The notes under the pieces were generated by a model, which searched no databases, was not told the DNA's origin, and was given only the letters and a program-made list of their open reading frames with translations. 64,000 nucleotides of DNA from DATBJG01 sp963790545 (lineage in GTDB: Bacteria > Acidobacteriota > Vicinamibacteria > Vicinamibacterales > JAMQPK01): assembly GCA_963790545.1 (NCBI GenBank), contig CAWBPA010000023.1, positions 183,681 to 247,680 on the forward strand, read 5' to 3'. The position numbers and the translations under genes are program-made. How positions within the stretch are numbered: position 1 is the first letter of the stretch; each line of letters starts with the position of its first letter. This document shows positions 45,301 through 52,201 of the stretch, piece by piece.

Positions 45301-45967
45301 AGGCTTGCGCGAAGACCACGAGGGCCCGAACGGTGCTCCCTTTTTGTTGAAGTTGCTGCGAGATCCAGTCCGCATCTTGTTGCAGGCGCGTCTGGGTCTC
45401 TCCGCTGCCCAGACCGCCCGAGACTTTGTTGATACCGATGAACAGCACGCCGCTCTTCACGAAGGCAAAGTTTTCCGGTCGCGCGGACTGGCGTTGGACC
45501 ACGGGGAGTCCGCAGAAGTTCTGCTCGATCGCCATCAAATGCTTCACCCAAAGTCCCCATGCCTGCGTCGGATTGGAGCAATCGTTCCATTCGTTGTCGC
45601 CGGGGACGATGAATGCCGGAATCGATAAGGTGCGCAGGCTTGTCGCCATCGACTGATACCAGGATTCGGCGCACGTACCGCCACCCGCCTTGATATCGCC
45701 GAGATGTACGAGAAATTCAGACCCGCTGTACAGATCGAGGTTGTCCATGTGCTCCTGGAATTCCGATATCTCACCGGTCGAGTAAGGCACGTCACCGACT
45801 GCAGAGAACACGATGGGTTGACCCTGCGCCCATGCTGACTGAGTGGCGCTGAAAACAAGGCACATCAGGAATGCGGTCCGGATGAGCACGTTGATGTTGA
45901 AGAGAGCCGTCGCGATCCCACTTCGACGACGGTCGCGGTGTTGTTGGGGCTGGGAATGCTGATTCAT
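42304..45967 (-). CDS. Large secreted protein B2 (~1,220 residues): calcineurin-like phosphoesterase, PKD-like and beta domains, 3 ASH domains and terminal module, frameshifted
   Basis: It starts at ATG 45967 with AGGTGACC just upstream. A signal segment ends 'QSAWAQGQP'. The phosphoesterase is a close paralogue of B1: 'FSAVGDVPYS', 'FLVHLGDIK', 'PGDNEWNDCSNPTQAWG' and 'IHGDGHSWTY'. PKD/K319-like domains follow ('CASAGPDKQIASG', 'VLNGKMSDDGEP'), then a DNRLRE-like domain ('DDAEESATGSVSLTSSDLEFV'). Three choice-of-anchor-D domains and the module with 'LYLAAVSSK', 'ELWWARG' and 'DWAVIGVVLRP' complete it. The frame changes several times between about 43700 and 44450 (near 44440, 44340, 44030, 43840 and 43715), the densest cluster inside one gene. 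Overall layout is a short version of B1. Confidence 0.75.
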
Positions 45968-46169
45968 GAGGTCACCTGTGCGGCGAAAGGATGTTTCGCC
46001 GGAAAGTGGGGGAGGGAAGAAAGAGCGCTCGTGACCCGGTCCACGCAAGTGGTACGCGTGAACTCACGAACGGGCGTGTCACAAAAGTGCTGATCGCGAA
46101 CGCGAGCGATCGCTTTATGGCCAGAAATCTGAAGCGCTCACTCAGTCGATCGATCGGCACTCGCGGAAT

Positions 46170-46222
46170 CTAGCACGCACGTGTAGGCGGGCTGTATGGC
46201 ACGGAAGTGGGGGGCACGAAAG
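46170..46222 (-). promoter_or_regulatory. Shared upstream element, copy before gene B2
   Basis: On the minus strand it has CTTTCGTGCCCCCCACTTCC, then GCCATAC, 18 bases, and TGCTAG, about 200 bases before ATG 45967. It is the best-matched of three copies and lies in the 340-base stretch between B2 and the divergent gene at 46307, where nothing else is seen. Confidence 0.5.
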
Positions 46223-46306
46223 ATCAAGCGCCTGATCGGGGGGTGCCTGAAAGAGGAGGGCTCCGCACCTATCCGCTCTTCGACCGGCGTGGTTGTAAGG
46301 AGCTTG

Positions 46307-47128
46307 GTGACGCGCATAAGATTCTCTGTCATGCGATACACATGCATCCTCGCGTTGATCTGTCTGTGCTCTTTGCCACTCGCCGCACAGTCACCGGCGG
46401 TGACGCTGGCACCCACTGGAACACTTCGCGCCACATTTCTTGCCGGTAACCCGGTGCAGGGCCGCATAGACGCTCAGACTGGCGAGGCCAGTGGACCGGC
46501 GCCTGATCTCGTCAAGGAACTCGCCCGCAAACTTGGCGTGCCGTATGCGATCATTCCGGCGCAGGACGCCAGGGCCGTCATTGACGCGTTGAAAAACAAG
46601 GCTGCCGACATCGGGTTCCTGGCGTACGACGAAACCCGTGCACGCGAAGTCGACTTCGGCGCTGCTTTCGTGGTCATGTTCAACAGCTATCTCGTACGGG
46701 CGAATTCGCCCTTTCAACAGAGCGCCGACGTCGATCGCGCCGGGGTGAAGGTCGCGGCCGTCAAGGGTCAGACGCAGCAGCTGTTTGTCAGCGGCCACTT
46801 GAAGAATGCTCAAGTGCGCGTGTTCCCAACCATGCCAGCGCAGCCCGAGTTGGAGACGCTCTTGACGAGCGGAGAGATCGACGTCTTCGCCATCAACCGT
46901 CAGCGATCGCTCGAAGCTCAAGCGGCCTCAGGCACCAAACTCCGTGCACTGCCAGACAATTTTCTGGAAGTTGATCAGTGCTTTGTCGTGGAGAAAGGCA
47001 ACCGCGCCAAGCTCGACGCGATCGACCGATTCATTGATGAGGTTCGCACGTCGGGTTTCATCAAGGCGTCAATCGAGCGGGCTAAGCTGACGGGAGTCGA
47101 CGTCGCGTCGGGCAAGAAGAGCCAGTAG
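46307..47128 (+). CDS. Extracellular solute-binding protein, family 3
   Basis: This periplasmic substrate-binding protein is of the amino-acid/polar-solute (PBP3) type. A signal peptide 'ILALICLCSLPLAAQSP' precedes the mature part. The mature part shows the family signature: 'GTLRATFLAGNP' near the start, 'GPAPDLVKELARKLGVPYAIIPAQDARAVIDALKNKAADIGFLA', then 'REVDFGAAFVVMFNSYLV' and 'KVAAVKGQTQQLFV' at the second lobe. The start is placed at GTG 46307 because AAGGAG at 46297-46302 precedes it; ATG 46331 has no ribosome site. No ABC permease or ATPase genes are adjacent, so it may work with distant partners or as a sensor. The DUF6152 gene follows after 15 bases. Confidence 0.8.
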   Translation: MTRIRFSVMRYTCILALICLCSLPLAAQSPAVTLAPTGTLRATFLAGNPVQGRIDAQTGEASGPAPDLVKELARKLGVPYAIIPAQDARAVIDALKNKAADIGFLAYDETRAREVDFGAAFVVMFNSYLVRANSPFQQSADVDRAGVKVAAVKGQTQQLFVSGHLKNAQVRVFPTMPAQPELETLLTSGEIDVFAINRQRSLEAQAASGTKLRALPDNFLEVDQCFVVEKGNRAKLDAIDRFIDEVRTSGFIKASIERAKLTGVDVASGKKSQ

Positions 47129-47143
47129 GACATACATCTCTCA

Positions 47144-48337
47144 ATGAGGTTTGCAGCCATGATTCGGAGCGCGAGCTGGATTCGAACGTGCGGAGTGATT
47201 GTGTCAATGGCGTTCGCGCAGTCTGCCGTCGCACACCACGGTGGCGGAACCTTCGACAACAGAAAGGAGATCGAGCTCACGGGCAAACTCACACGCCTGG
47301 ATCTCATTAATCCGCATTCCTGGATCTATTTCGATGTGACCGATAAGGATGGGAAAGTCAGCGCCTACCGCTGCGAGATGCGATCGGCGACGGTCCTGCG
47401 TCGCTCGGGCTGGACGAAGGACATGTTTCGCATTGGGCAGCGAATCACGATTCAAGGATCGCCAGACCGGCTCGATCCGAACTCGTGCTACGTCAACACG
47501 ATCATTCTCGAGGATGGGAGCCGGACGGATCGGTACGGCCAGTTCACGAAAGGTCCTGCGCCTGCTCCCAAGCGTGAATTGAGACGTCCGAATGGTGACC
47601 CGAATATCTCCGGTGACTGGGCGCCGGAACAATTGGTCATGACCGACCCGCGTGGTCGCGGAGGCGCCCTGGTCCCGCTCAGCACGGTCAGTCAATACAA
47701 GCCCGGCGAAGGACGAATTGGCGGCGGCGGACCTGCGGGGGGTCGAGGAGTTCAACAACGCTACCGCGGCGCCGAGCTGACGGAGCTGGGACAGAAAGCC
47801 GCGGCAAACTTCGGCACGTTCACGGTTAAGGACAACCCCCGCATGCGCTGTGAGACGACCAGCATCATCTTTGACTGGACGTTTGACGGACCGATTAATC
47901 GCATCACCCAGACCAAGGACACCATCGTTCTTCAATATGGGCAGCTGGGGTTCACTCGCACCATTCACATGAACCAGGCCAAGCATCCGGCCAAGATCAC
48001 AGCAAGCCGCGCGGGCCACTCGATTGGCCGTTGGGAGAACGATGTCCTGATGGTCGATACCGTCGGGTTTGCACCAGGTGTGCTGTCACCGCCGGTCCAG
48101 CACAGCGAGCAGCTCCATGTCGTCGAGCGGTTTTCGCTCGACACGAAGGCCATGACGCTGACGCGCAGTTACGCGGCTGAAGATCCGGTGTACTTCAAGG
48201 GGCAATACGCCGGCTCCGAGGTCGTTCAGGTGGCCGACCTTCCGTACAACCCGGATCCGTGCAAGGAACTGGGGTTTGTCGACTATTCGAAGGAGAGCCA
48301 AGGGCGAGGATCGAAGGCGGAACAGAAAAAGCCCTGA
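47144..48337 (+). CDS. DUF6152 family secreted protein
   Basis: This 397-residue secreted protein opens with a signal peptide ending 'AFAQSAVAHHGGG', then the DUF6152 block: 'AHHGGGTFDNRKEIELTGKLTRLDLINPHSWIYFDVTD', 'CEMRSATVLRRSGWTKDMFRIGQRITIQG' and 'CYVNTIILEDG'. The second half ('RMRCETTSIIFDWTFDGPINRITQTKDTIVLQYG', 'IGRWENDVLMVDTVGF') is a region often fused to this domain in Acidobacteriota. Function is unknown; a ligand-binding OB-like fold is possible. The start is ATG 47144; ATG 47159 also fits. It is probably co-transcribed with the solute-binding gene upstream. Confidence 0.75.
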   Translation: MRFAAMIRSASWIRTCGVIVSMAFAQSAVAHHGGGTFDNRKEIELTGKLTRLDLINPHSWIYFDVTDKDGKVSAYRCEMRSATVLRRSGWTKDMFRIGQRITIQGSPDRLDPNSCYVNTIILEDGSRTDRYGQFTKGPAPAPKRELRRPNGDPNISGDWAPEQLVMTDPRGRGGALVPLSTVSQYKPGEGRIGGGGPAGGRGVQQRYRGAELTELGQKAAANFGTFTVKDNPRMRCETTSIIFDWTFDGPINRITQTKDTIVLQYGQLGFTRTIHMNQAKHPAKITASRAGHSIGRWENDVLMVDTVGFAPGVLSPPVQHSEQLHVVERFSLDTKAMTLTRSYAAEDPVYFKGQYAGSEVVQVADLPYNPDPCKELGFVDYSKESQGRGSKAEQKKP

Positions 48338-48340
48338 CCT

Positions 48341-48377
48341 GCCACACGCGCCCATCGTCCGGTTTGTCGACTATTCG
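48341..48377 (+). repeat. Mosaic of two copied gene ends
   Basis: Bases 48341-48362 match 48882-48903 (22 bases, inside the 3' end of the convergent GNAT gene) exactly. Bases 48362-48377 match 48274-48289 (16 bases, inside the DUF6152 3' end) exactly. The two copied pieces abut with one shared base in the gap before the YciI-like gene. Confidence 0.7.
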
Positions 48378-48406
48378 TAGGAAGGGCAGGGGTTCAGGCA
48401 GGCGCC

Positions 48407-48697
48407 ATGTTCGTCGTTGAACTGATCTACAAGGCAGAGCTCAAAGAGATTGACGCGCACATGGCTGCGCACGTCGTCTTTTTGAAGAAGTACTATGCTG
48501 CCGGCAATTTTCTGGTCTCCGGTCGGAAGATTCCGCGCGATGGCGGGATTATCGTCGCCGTGGCCGAAAGCCGCCAGGAGATCGAAGCCATCATCCGGGA
48601 AGATCCGTTCTACACGCGAGGTCTGGCGGACTTCCGGATTATCGAGTTTCGAGCCAGCCAGCGCGCGGACGACATTCAGAAACGAATCGAGCGCTAG
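48407..48697 (+). CDS. YciI-like family protein
   Basis: This 96-residue protein has the ferredoxin-like YciI pattern: 'FVVELIYKAELKEIDAHMAAHVVFLKKYYAAGNFLVSGRK', 'GGIIVAVAESRQEIEAIIREDPFYTRGLADFRIIEF'. The His in 'DAHMAAH' and the Asp in 'EDPF' match the conserved family positions. Members are small dimeric proteins of mostly unknown biochemical role. The start is ATG 48407, preceded by a weak purine stretch. It is the last gene before a convergent GNAT gene. Confidence 0.82.
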   Translation: MFVVELIYKAELKEIDAHMAAHVVFLKKYYAAGNFLVSGRKIPRDGGIIVAVAESRQEIEAIIREDPFYTRGLADFRIIEFRASQRADDIQKRIER

Positions 48698-48702
48698 AGC
48701 AG

Positions 48703-48830
48703 TGTTCAGTTGTCAGCCGTCAGTTTTCAGTTCGTGCTGGCGGCTCGGTCAACGCAGAGTTCGCAGTGGCCGCTGAGCCCGCAGAGGACTTTGTCTGAGC
48801 ATTCTGCGCACTCCGCGTCCTCGGCGTTCC
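48703..48830. repeat. Degenerate intergenic repeat block
   Basis: Units like CAGTTGTCAGCCGTCAGTTTTCAGTT are followed by imperfect inverted arms (ACGCAGAGTTCGCAGTGG and CTCCGCGTCCTCGGCGTT), related to the element at 2277. It lies between two convergent genes. Confidence 0.5.
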
Positions 48831-48833
48831 TCG

Positions 48834-48851
48834 GCGTTGACTATTCAACGC
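48834..48851. terminator. Possible bidirectional terminator hairpin
   Basis: There is a perfect 7-base stem GCGTTGA/TCAACGC with loop CTAT, three bases from the stop of the minus-strand GNAT gene and downstream of the YciI-like gene. No T tract is present on either side, so the call is tentative. Confidence 0.35.
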
Positions 48852-48853
48852 TG

Positions 48854-49360
48854 TCAGTGGTGAAAAATCGGTACTTGCCAGCGCCACACGCGCCCATCGT
48901 CCGGGTCAATCACTTCTCCCACGAACGTCATCCCGACTCGCTCCAGAATTCGTGTTGATGCGTTCATTTCCGGCAGCGTGTGGGCGATCACCTGCCGGAC
49001 CTCTGGCGAGCCACCCGCCAGTTCGATGAGTTTGCCGGCCATTCCGGTGGCGTAGCCTCGCCCTTCGAATCCGGGGTAGGTGAAGTAGGCAATTTCCACC
49101 GTGCCGTCCTTCGTCGGTGGGGTCTTGAACGCGCAAGACCCGACGACTTCGCGTGTGTCCTCATCAACGACGAAGTAGCCGCCCCATTGCAGTTCGTCGA
49201 CGCTGATGGGGGTCGCAACCAGAGTGCGCCCAATCAGTCGATGCACCAGGTCAGCAACACGTGGCCAATTATCCTGAACGAGGGCGTTCATGTACTCCGA
49301 GTCATCCATGAGGGTCTTCTCGAGGGCGGGGTCGAGCCTGACGAGCTGAATGTTCGGCAT
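48854..49360 (-). CDS. GNAT family N-acetyltransferase
   Basis: This 168-residue protein has an acetyl-CoA-binding GNAT fold. The beta4-alpha3 signature reads 'IAYFTYPGFEGRGYATGMAGKLIELA', matching the Q/RxxGxG/A pyrophosphate loop. The tail 'NASTRILERVGMTFVGEVIDPDDGRVWRWQVP' is typical of the RimJ/RimL-like subgroup, with the conserved Asn-x-x-S/T. The acceptor is unknown. The start ATG 49360 lies seven bases after the APC permease stop on the same strand, so co-transcription is likely. Confidence 0.85.
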   Translation of the reverse strand: MPNIQLVRLDPALEKTLMDDSEYMNALVQDNWPRVADLVHRLIGRTLVATPISVDELQWGGYFVVDEDTREVVGSCAFKTPPTKDGTVEIAYFTYPGFEGRGYATGMAGKLIELAGGSPEVRQVIAHTLPEMNASTRILERVGMTFVGEVIDPDDGRVWRWQVPIFHH

Positions 49361-49366
49361 TGCGTT

Positions 49367-50698
49367 TCAACGAAGTACGCGAGTTCGAATGACATAGTAC
49401 ATCGTGGCTGCCACGAGCATCGCTGCAACCGCAGCGACTTCGGTAGGTGTCGAGTGCGACAGGAGCCACAGAACGGCTCCCGCCCCCAGGAGGGGAACGA
49501 CGGGACCCGCGGGCGTCCGAAAAGCGCCCGATTCCGGGCCTCTCATCCGACGCAACTGCAGCACCGCGAGGCAGACGACCAGGTAGATCAGAAGTTGTGA
49601 AATGGTGGCGAGGACGGCAAGTGGTCGGAATGCGCCGGAGATCGTGAACGTAAACACCAACGTTGCGTAGATGATGATCGCAACATACGGCGTGTGGAAC
49701 CTGGTATGCACCATCGTCAGTCGGGCCGGAAGAAGGCCCTGATTGGCGACGGCGAAAAACGCGCGAGGGGTATTGACCATGTCAGCGCACACGGAGCCAA
49801 AAATGGCGATAGCCGTGCACGCAAGAAGGAGATTGCGGCCAGCCGAACCGAGGAGCCGATCAGCAACCGAGGCGAGGGGGGTGCCGCCCTGTTGCGCGAG
49901 TTCCTGTCCGAGTACGCCCTGACTTACGACCTGAAGCGCGATGTAGAGCACGACCAACGTGGCCGCCGTTCCCAACATCGCACGCGGTACAGTGCGCACA
50001 GGATCTCGGATCTCTCCACTGGCAGTGAGCGCACCCTCTGGCGACATGAAGATGAAGAACACCAAGAGAGATGCCTGGCCGATCGCAGGATATGATGGCC
50101 AGCTCGTCCATCGGAGCTCGGGCCAGTGGATGGCAGGCAGCCCCACGGCGATGAGCAGGATCAACGGTGCGAGCTTGGCCAACGTAGAAATGACCGAGAG
50201 CCCGCTTCCATACCGTACCCCCCGCACGTTGACCGCGGCGAATCCCGCGAAGAGGGCAGCAAATCCCGCGATCCTGGGCAGTCCGTCCCGCAGTGGAGTC
50301 ACGCCGGCGGCAAGCGCATCCATGAGCACATGCGCGATCGCGGCGTCGGCAAGCGCGCAGCACCCGATAGCGTAAACCGCCCACGCCAGGAAGCCTGCGA
50401 GTGGGCCAAAAGCATCCCGCGTGTAGGCCATCACGCCACCCGAGCGGGTGGTCACACTGCCCAACTCCGCACAACAAAGGAGCACGCACGTAATCGTGAT
50501 CCCGCACGCGACGTACGCGATGAGCGCGGCGGGACCCAGTAGCGCCGCGACGGCCGCAGGCAGCGCGAAGACCCCCGCTCCGACCGCCAGGTTCACAGCG
50601 TTGGCACCAAGCGCAAAGGGACCAATCGCGCGGTCGAGCCCCTCGTCTGGCCGCGTGTTGCCGGCCGACGCGGAGGGGGCAGCAGCGATCACACGCAT
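49367..50698 (-). CDS. APC family amino-acid permease
   Basis: This inner-membrane transporter of 443 residues has about 12 hydrophobic helices. The first helix carries the broken 'AVNLAVGAGVFALPAAVAALLGPAAL' motif (G-x-G substrate-binding kink), and 'TRSGGVMAYTRDAFGPLAGFLAWAVY' follows helix 2 as in APC permeases. Middle segments include 'VFFIFMSPEGALTASGEIRDPVRTVPRAML', typical of this superfamily. The C-terminal helices end 'LVAATMYYVIRTRVLR'. The start is ATG 50698, chosen to fit the family N-terminus; no purine-rich site precedes it. It is divergent from the tct operon, with 81 bases between. The substrate is likely an amino acid or polyamine, not determinable further. Confidence 0.85.
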   Translation of the reverse strand: MRVIAAAPSASAGNTRPDEGLDRAIGPFALGANAVNLAVGAGVFALPAAVAALLGPAALIAYVACGITITCVLLCCAELGSVTTRSGGVMAYTRDAFGPLAGFLAWAVYAIGCCALADAAIAHVLMDALAAGVTPLRDGLPRIAGFAALFAGFAAVNVRGVRYGSGLSVISTLAKLAPLILLIAVGLPAIHWPELRWTSWPSYPAIGQASLLVFFIFMSPEGALTASGEIRDPVRTVPRAMLGTAATLVVLYIALQVVSQGVLGQELAQQGGTPLASVADRLLGSAGRNLLLACTAIAIFGSVCADMVNTPRAFFAVANQGLLPARLTMVHTRFHTPYVAIIIYATLVFTFTISGAFRPLAVLATISQLLIYLVVCLAVLQLRRMRGPESGAFRTPAGPVVPLLGAGAVLWLLSHSTPTEVAAVAAMLVAATMYYVIRTRVLR

Positions 50699-50779
50699 CG
50701 TGAAGAGGAAGGATGGTAACACGACGACGTGGACGCTCCGTGCCCGCTGGGCTAGACTCGTGGCCTTCGAGGTTTCAGG

Positions 50780-51721
50780 ATGAAAGAGGTCGTTGCGTTG
50801 GTACTCACGCTGTCGTTGCTCGGTGTCATCTCCGGGCAAACCAAGTACCCGAAGGGCGTGGTGTCACTGGTGACCCACTCGAGCCCTGGCGGAGGAAGCG
50901 ACGTCTTTCTGCGCGAGATGGTGCCTCACCTGACGAGAATCATGGGCGTCACGTTCGTGGTCGAGAACCTCCAAGGTGGCAGCGGCGCTAAGGCCATGGC
51001 GAGCCTTGCGAAAGCGAAGCCCGATGGCGGCATGTTCTACGCGGCGACACCGACCTTCATCTACACTTCGCTCCTGAGCAGGCCGGCAGCAAGCTACACA
51101 GACCTCGAACCGCTGGTAAACATCTTCTATGACCCAGAGGTCCTCTATACCGCGGCGAACTCACGGTTCAAGACACTGAAAGACGTGCTGGACCGCGCGA
51201 GACAGGGTGGTGGCCGGTGGGGTGCGGCCAATCCCGCGTCGCTCGAACGTCAGGCCATGGAACGTGTGAAGCAGAAAGCGGGCGTCAGTCCTGCGATTGC
51301 CACGTTCGAAGGCGGTGGCGCGCTGTTGATCAACGTGCTGAATCACACGCTCGACATGGGTATTGGCGAATTACAGGAAATCCGGACACAGCTCGAGATC
51401 GGGAAGGTTCGTGTGCTCGCGGTTGTCGGCGACCAGCGCTTGCCGCAACTGCCAGACGTCAAGACCGCGAGGGAGCAGGGCATCGATGTGGCCGTCCGCA
51501 AGTTCAGAGGGCTTGCCGGTCCCAGAGGAACGTCGCGTGAAGTGGTTACCGCATGGGATGCGGCCATCCCCAGGCTGCTCGAGGATGCCAAATACAAGCA
51601 GTTGTACACTGCAAACGGCTTACAACCTGGCTTCATGCCTCACGCCGAATACGTCAAGTTCATGGACGGCTTTGCCAGAGAGACGACAGCTTTTCTGAAA
51701 GAGTCCGGCGTCATCAAATAA
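50780..51721 (+). CDS. tctC: Tripartite tricarboxylate transporter substrate-binding protein (TctC/Bug family)
   Basis: This periplasmic binding protein of 313 residues has a signal peptide 'VVALVLTLSLLGVISGQTKYP'. The Bug-family features are seen: 'VTHSSPGGGSDVFLREMVPHL' (first ligand loop), 'TFVVENLQGGSGAKAMASLAKAKPDG', 'YTDLEPLVNIFYDPEVL', and 'KVRVLAVVGDQRLPQLPDVKTAREQGIDV' in the second lobe. These proteins capture carboxylates for the TctAB permease. It is the first gene of a tight operon: its TAA is followed at once by the ATG of tctB. It has no lipobox, so it is probably soluble. It is intact. Confidence 0.9.
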   Translation: MKEVVALVLTLSLLGVISGQTKYPKGVVSLVTHSSPGGGSDVFLREMVPHLTRIMGVTFVVENLQGGSGAKAMASLAKAKPDGGMFYAATPTFIYTSLLSRPAASYTDLEPLVNIFYDPEVLYTAANSRFKTLKDVLDRARQGGGRWGAANPASLERQAMERVKQKAGVSPAIATFEGGGALLINVLNHTLDMGIGELQEIRTQLEIGKVRVLAVVGDQRLPQLPDVKTAREQGIDVAVRKFRGLAGPRGTSREVVTAWDAAIPRLLEDAKYKQLYTANGLQPGFMPHAEYVKFMDGFARETTAFLKESGVIK

Positions 51722-52201
51722 ATGCCAAGCAACCTCGTGTTCGGCTGCGTCATGCTCGCGGCGAGCGTCGGTTACTACCTGCTGGCCACAGCCATCCCCC
51801 AGAGCCTGCTGGATGACGTCATTGGCCCCCAGGGCTTGCCGAAAGCGTACGCGCTGTTACTGGCCGGCCTTTCGATTCTGCAGATCATGCGTTCGCTGCC
51901 TCGGCGCCGCGCTGGCGCGATGATGTTTGCGGTGTCGCGAAGCGGCCAACTGCGAGCCCTGTGGCGGGCGGGTGGCATGCTGGCCATTGGCGCTGGCTAT
52001 CTCGTGGTGGTGCCCTGGATTGGGTACATCCCATCCATTGCTGGTCTTGTCTTTGTCACGATTCTTTACCAGAAGGGCGGCAGCCGCCGTCGTGCGGCGG
52101 TGGTTGCGGTATCCGGTGCGCTGTTTTTCTGGCTGCTCTTCGTCCTGCTGCTGGGCATTCCACAACCGGCCGGATTCTGGACATCGCTCCTGCCGAAGTG
52201 A
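51722..52201 (+). CDS. tctB: Tripartite tricarboxylate transporter small permease subunit TctB
   Basis: This 159-residue membrane protein has four hydrophobic helices (about residues 5-22, 40-57, 82-102 and 118-150), the DUF1468/TctB topology. Sequence similarity in this family is low, and position between tctC and tctA is the main support. The start abuts the tctC stop (TAAATG). Its TGA overlaps the GTG start of tctA (GTGA), which signals translational coupling. The last part 'FFWLLFVLLLGIPQPAGFW' matches the end of known members. Confidence 0.85.
   Translation: MPSNLVFGCVMLAASVGYYLLATAIPQSLLDDVIGPQGLPKAYALLLAGLSILQIMRSLPRRRAGAMMFAVSRSGQLRALWRAGGMLAIGAGYLVVVPWIGYIPSIAGLVFVTILYQKGGSRRRAAVVAVSGALFFWLLFVLLLGIPQPAGFWTSLLPK

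Noticed and set aside
8913..45967. PEP-CTERM, LPXTG or Por-type C-terminal sorting signals in the giant proteins
   Set aside because: All five end in the DWAVIGV module with no hydrophobic helix plus basic tail and no Por-secretion domain.
46170..46222. Sigma-54 promoter reading of the TGGCAC within the shared element
   Set aside because: TGGCAC is on the plus strand, no TTGC follows at the required spacing, and one of the three copies has TGGCCC.
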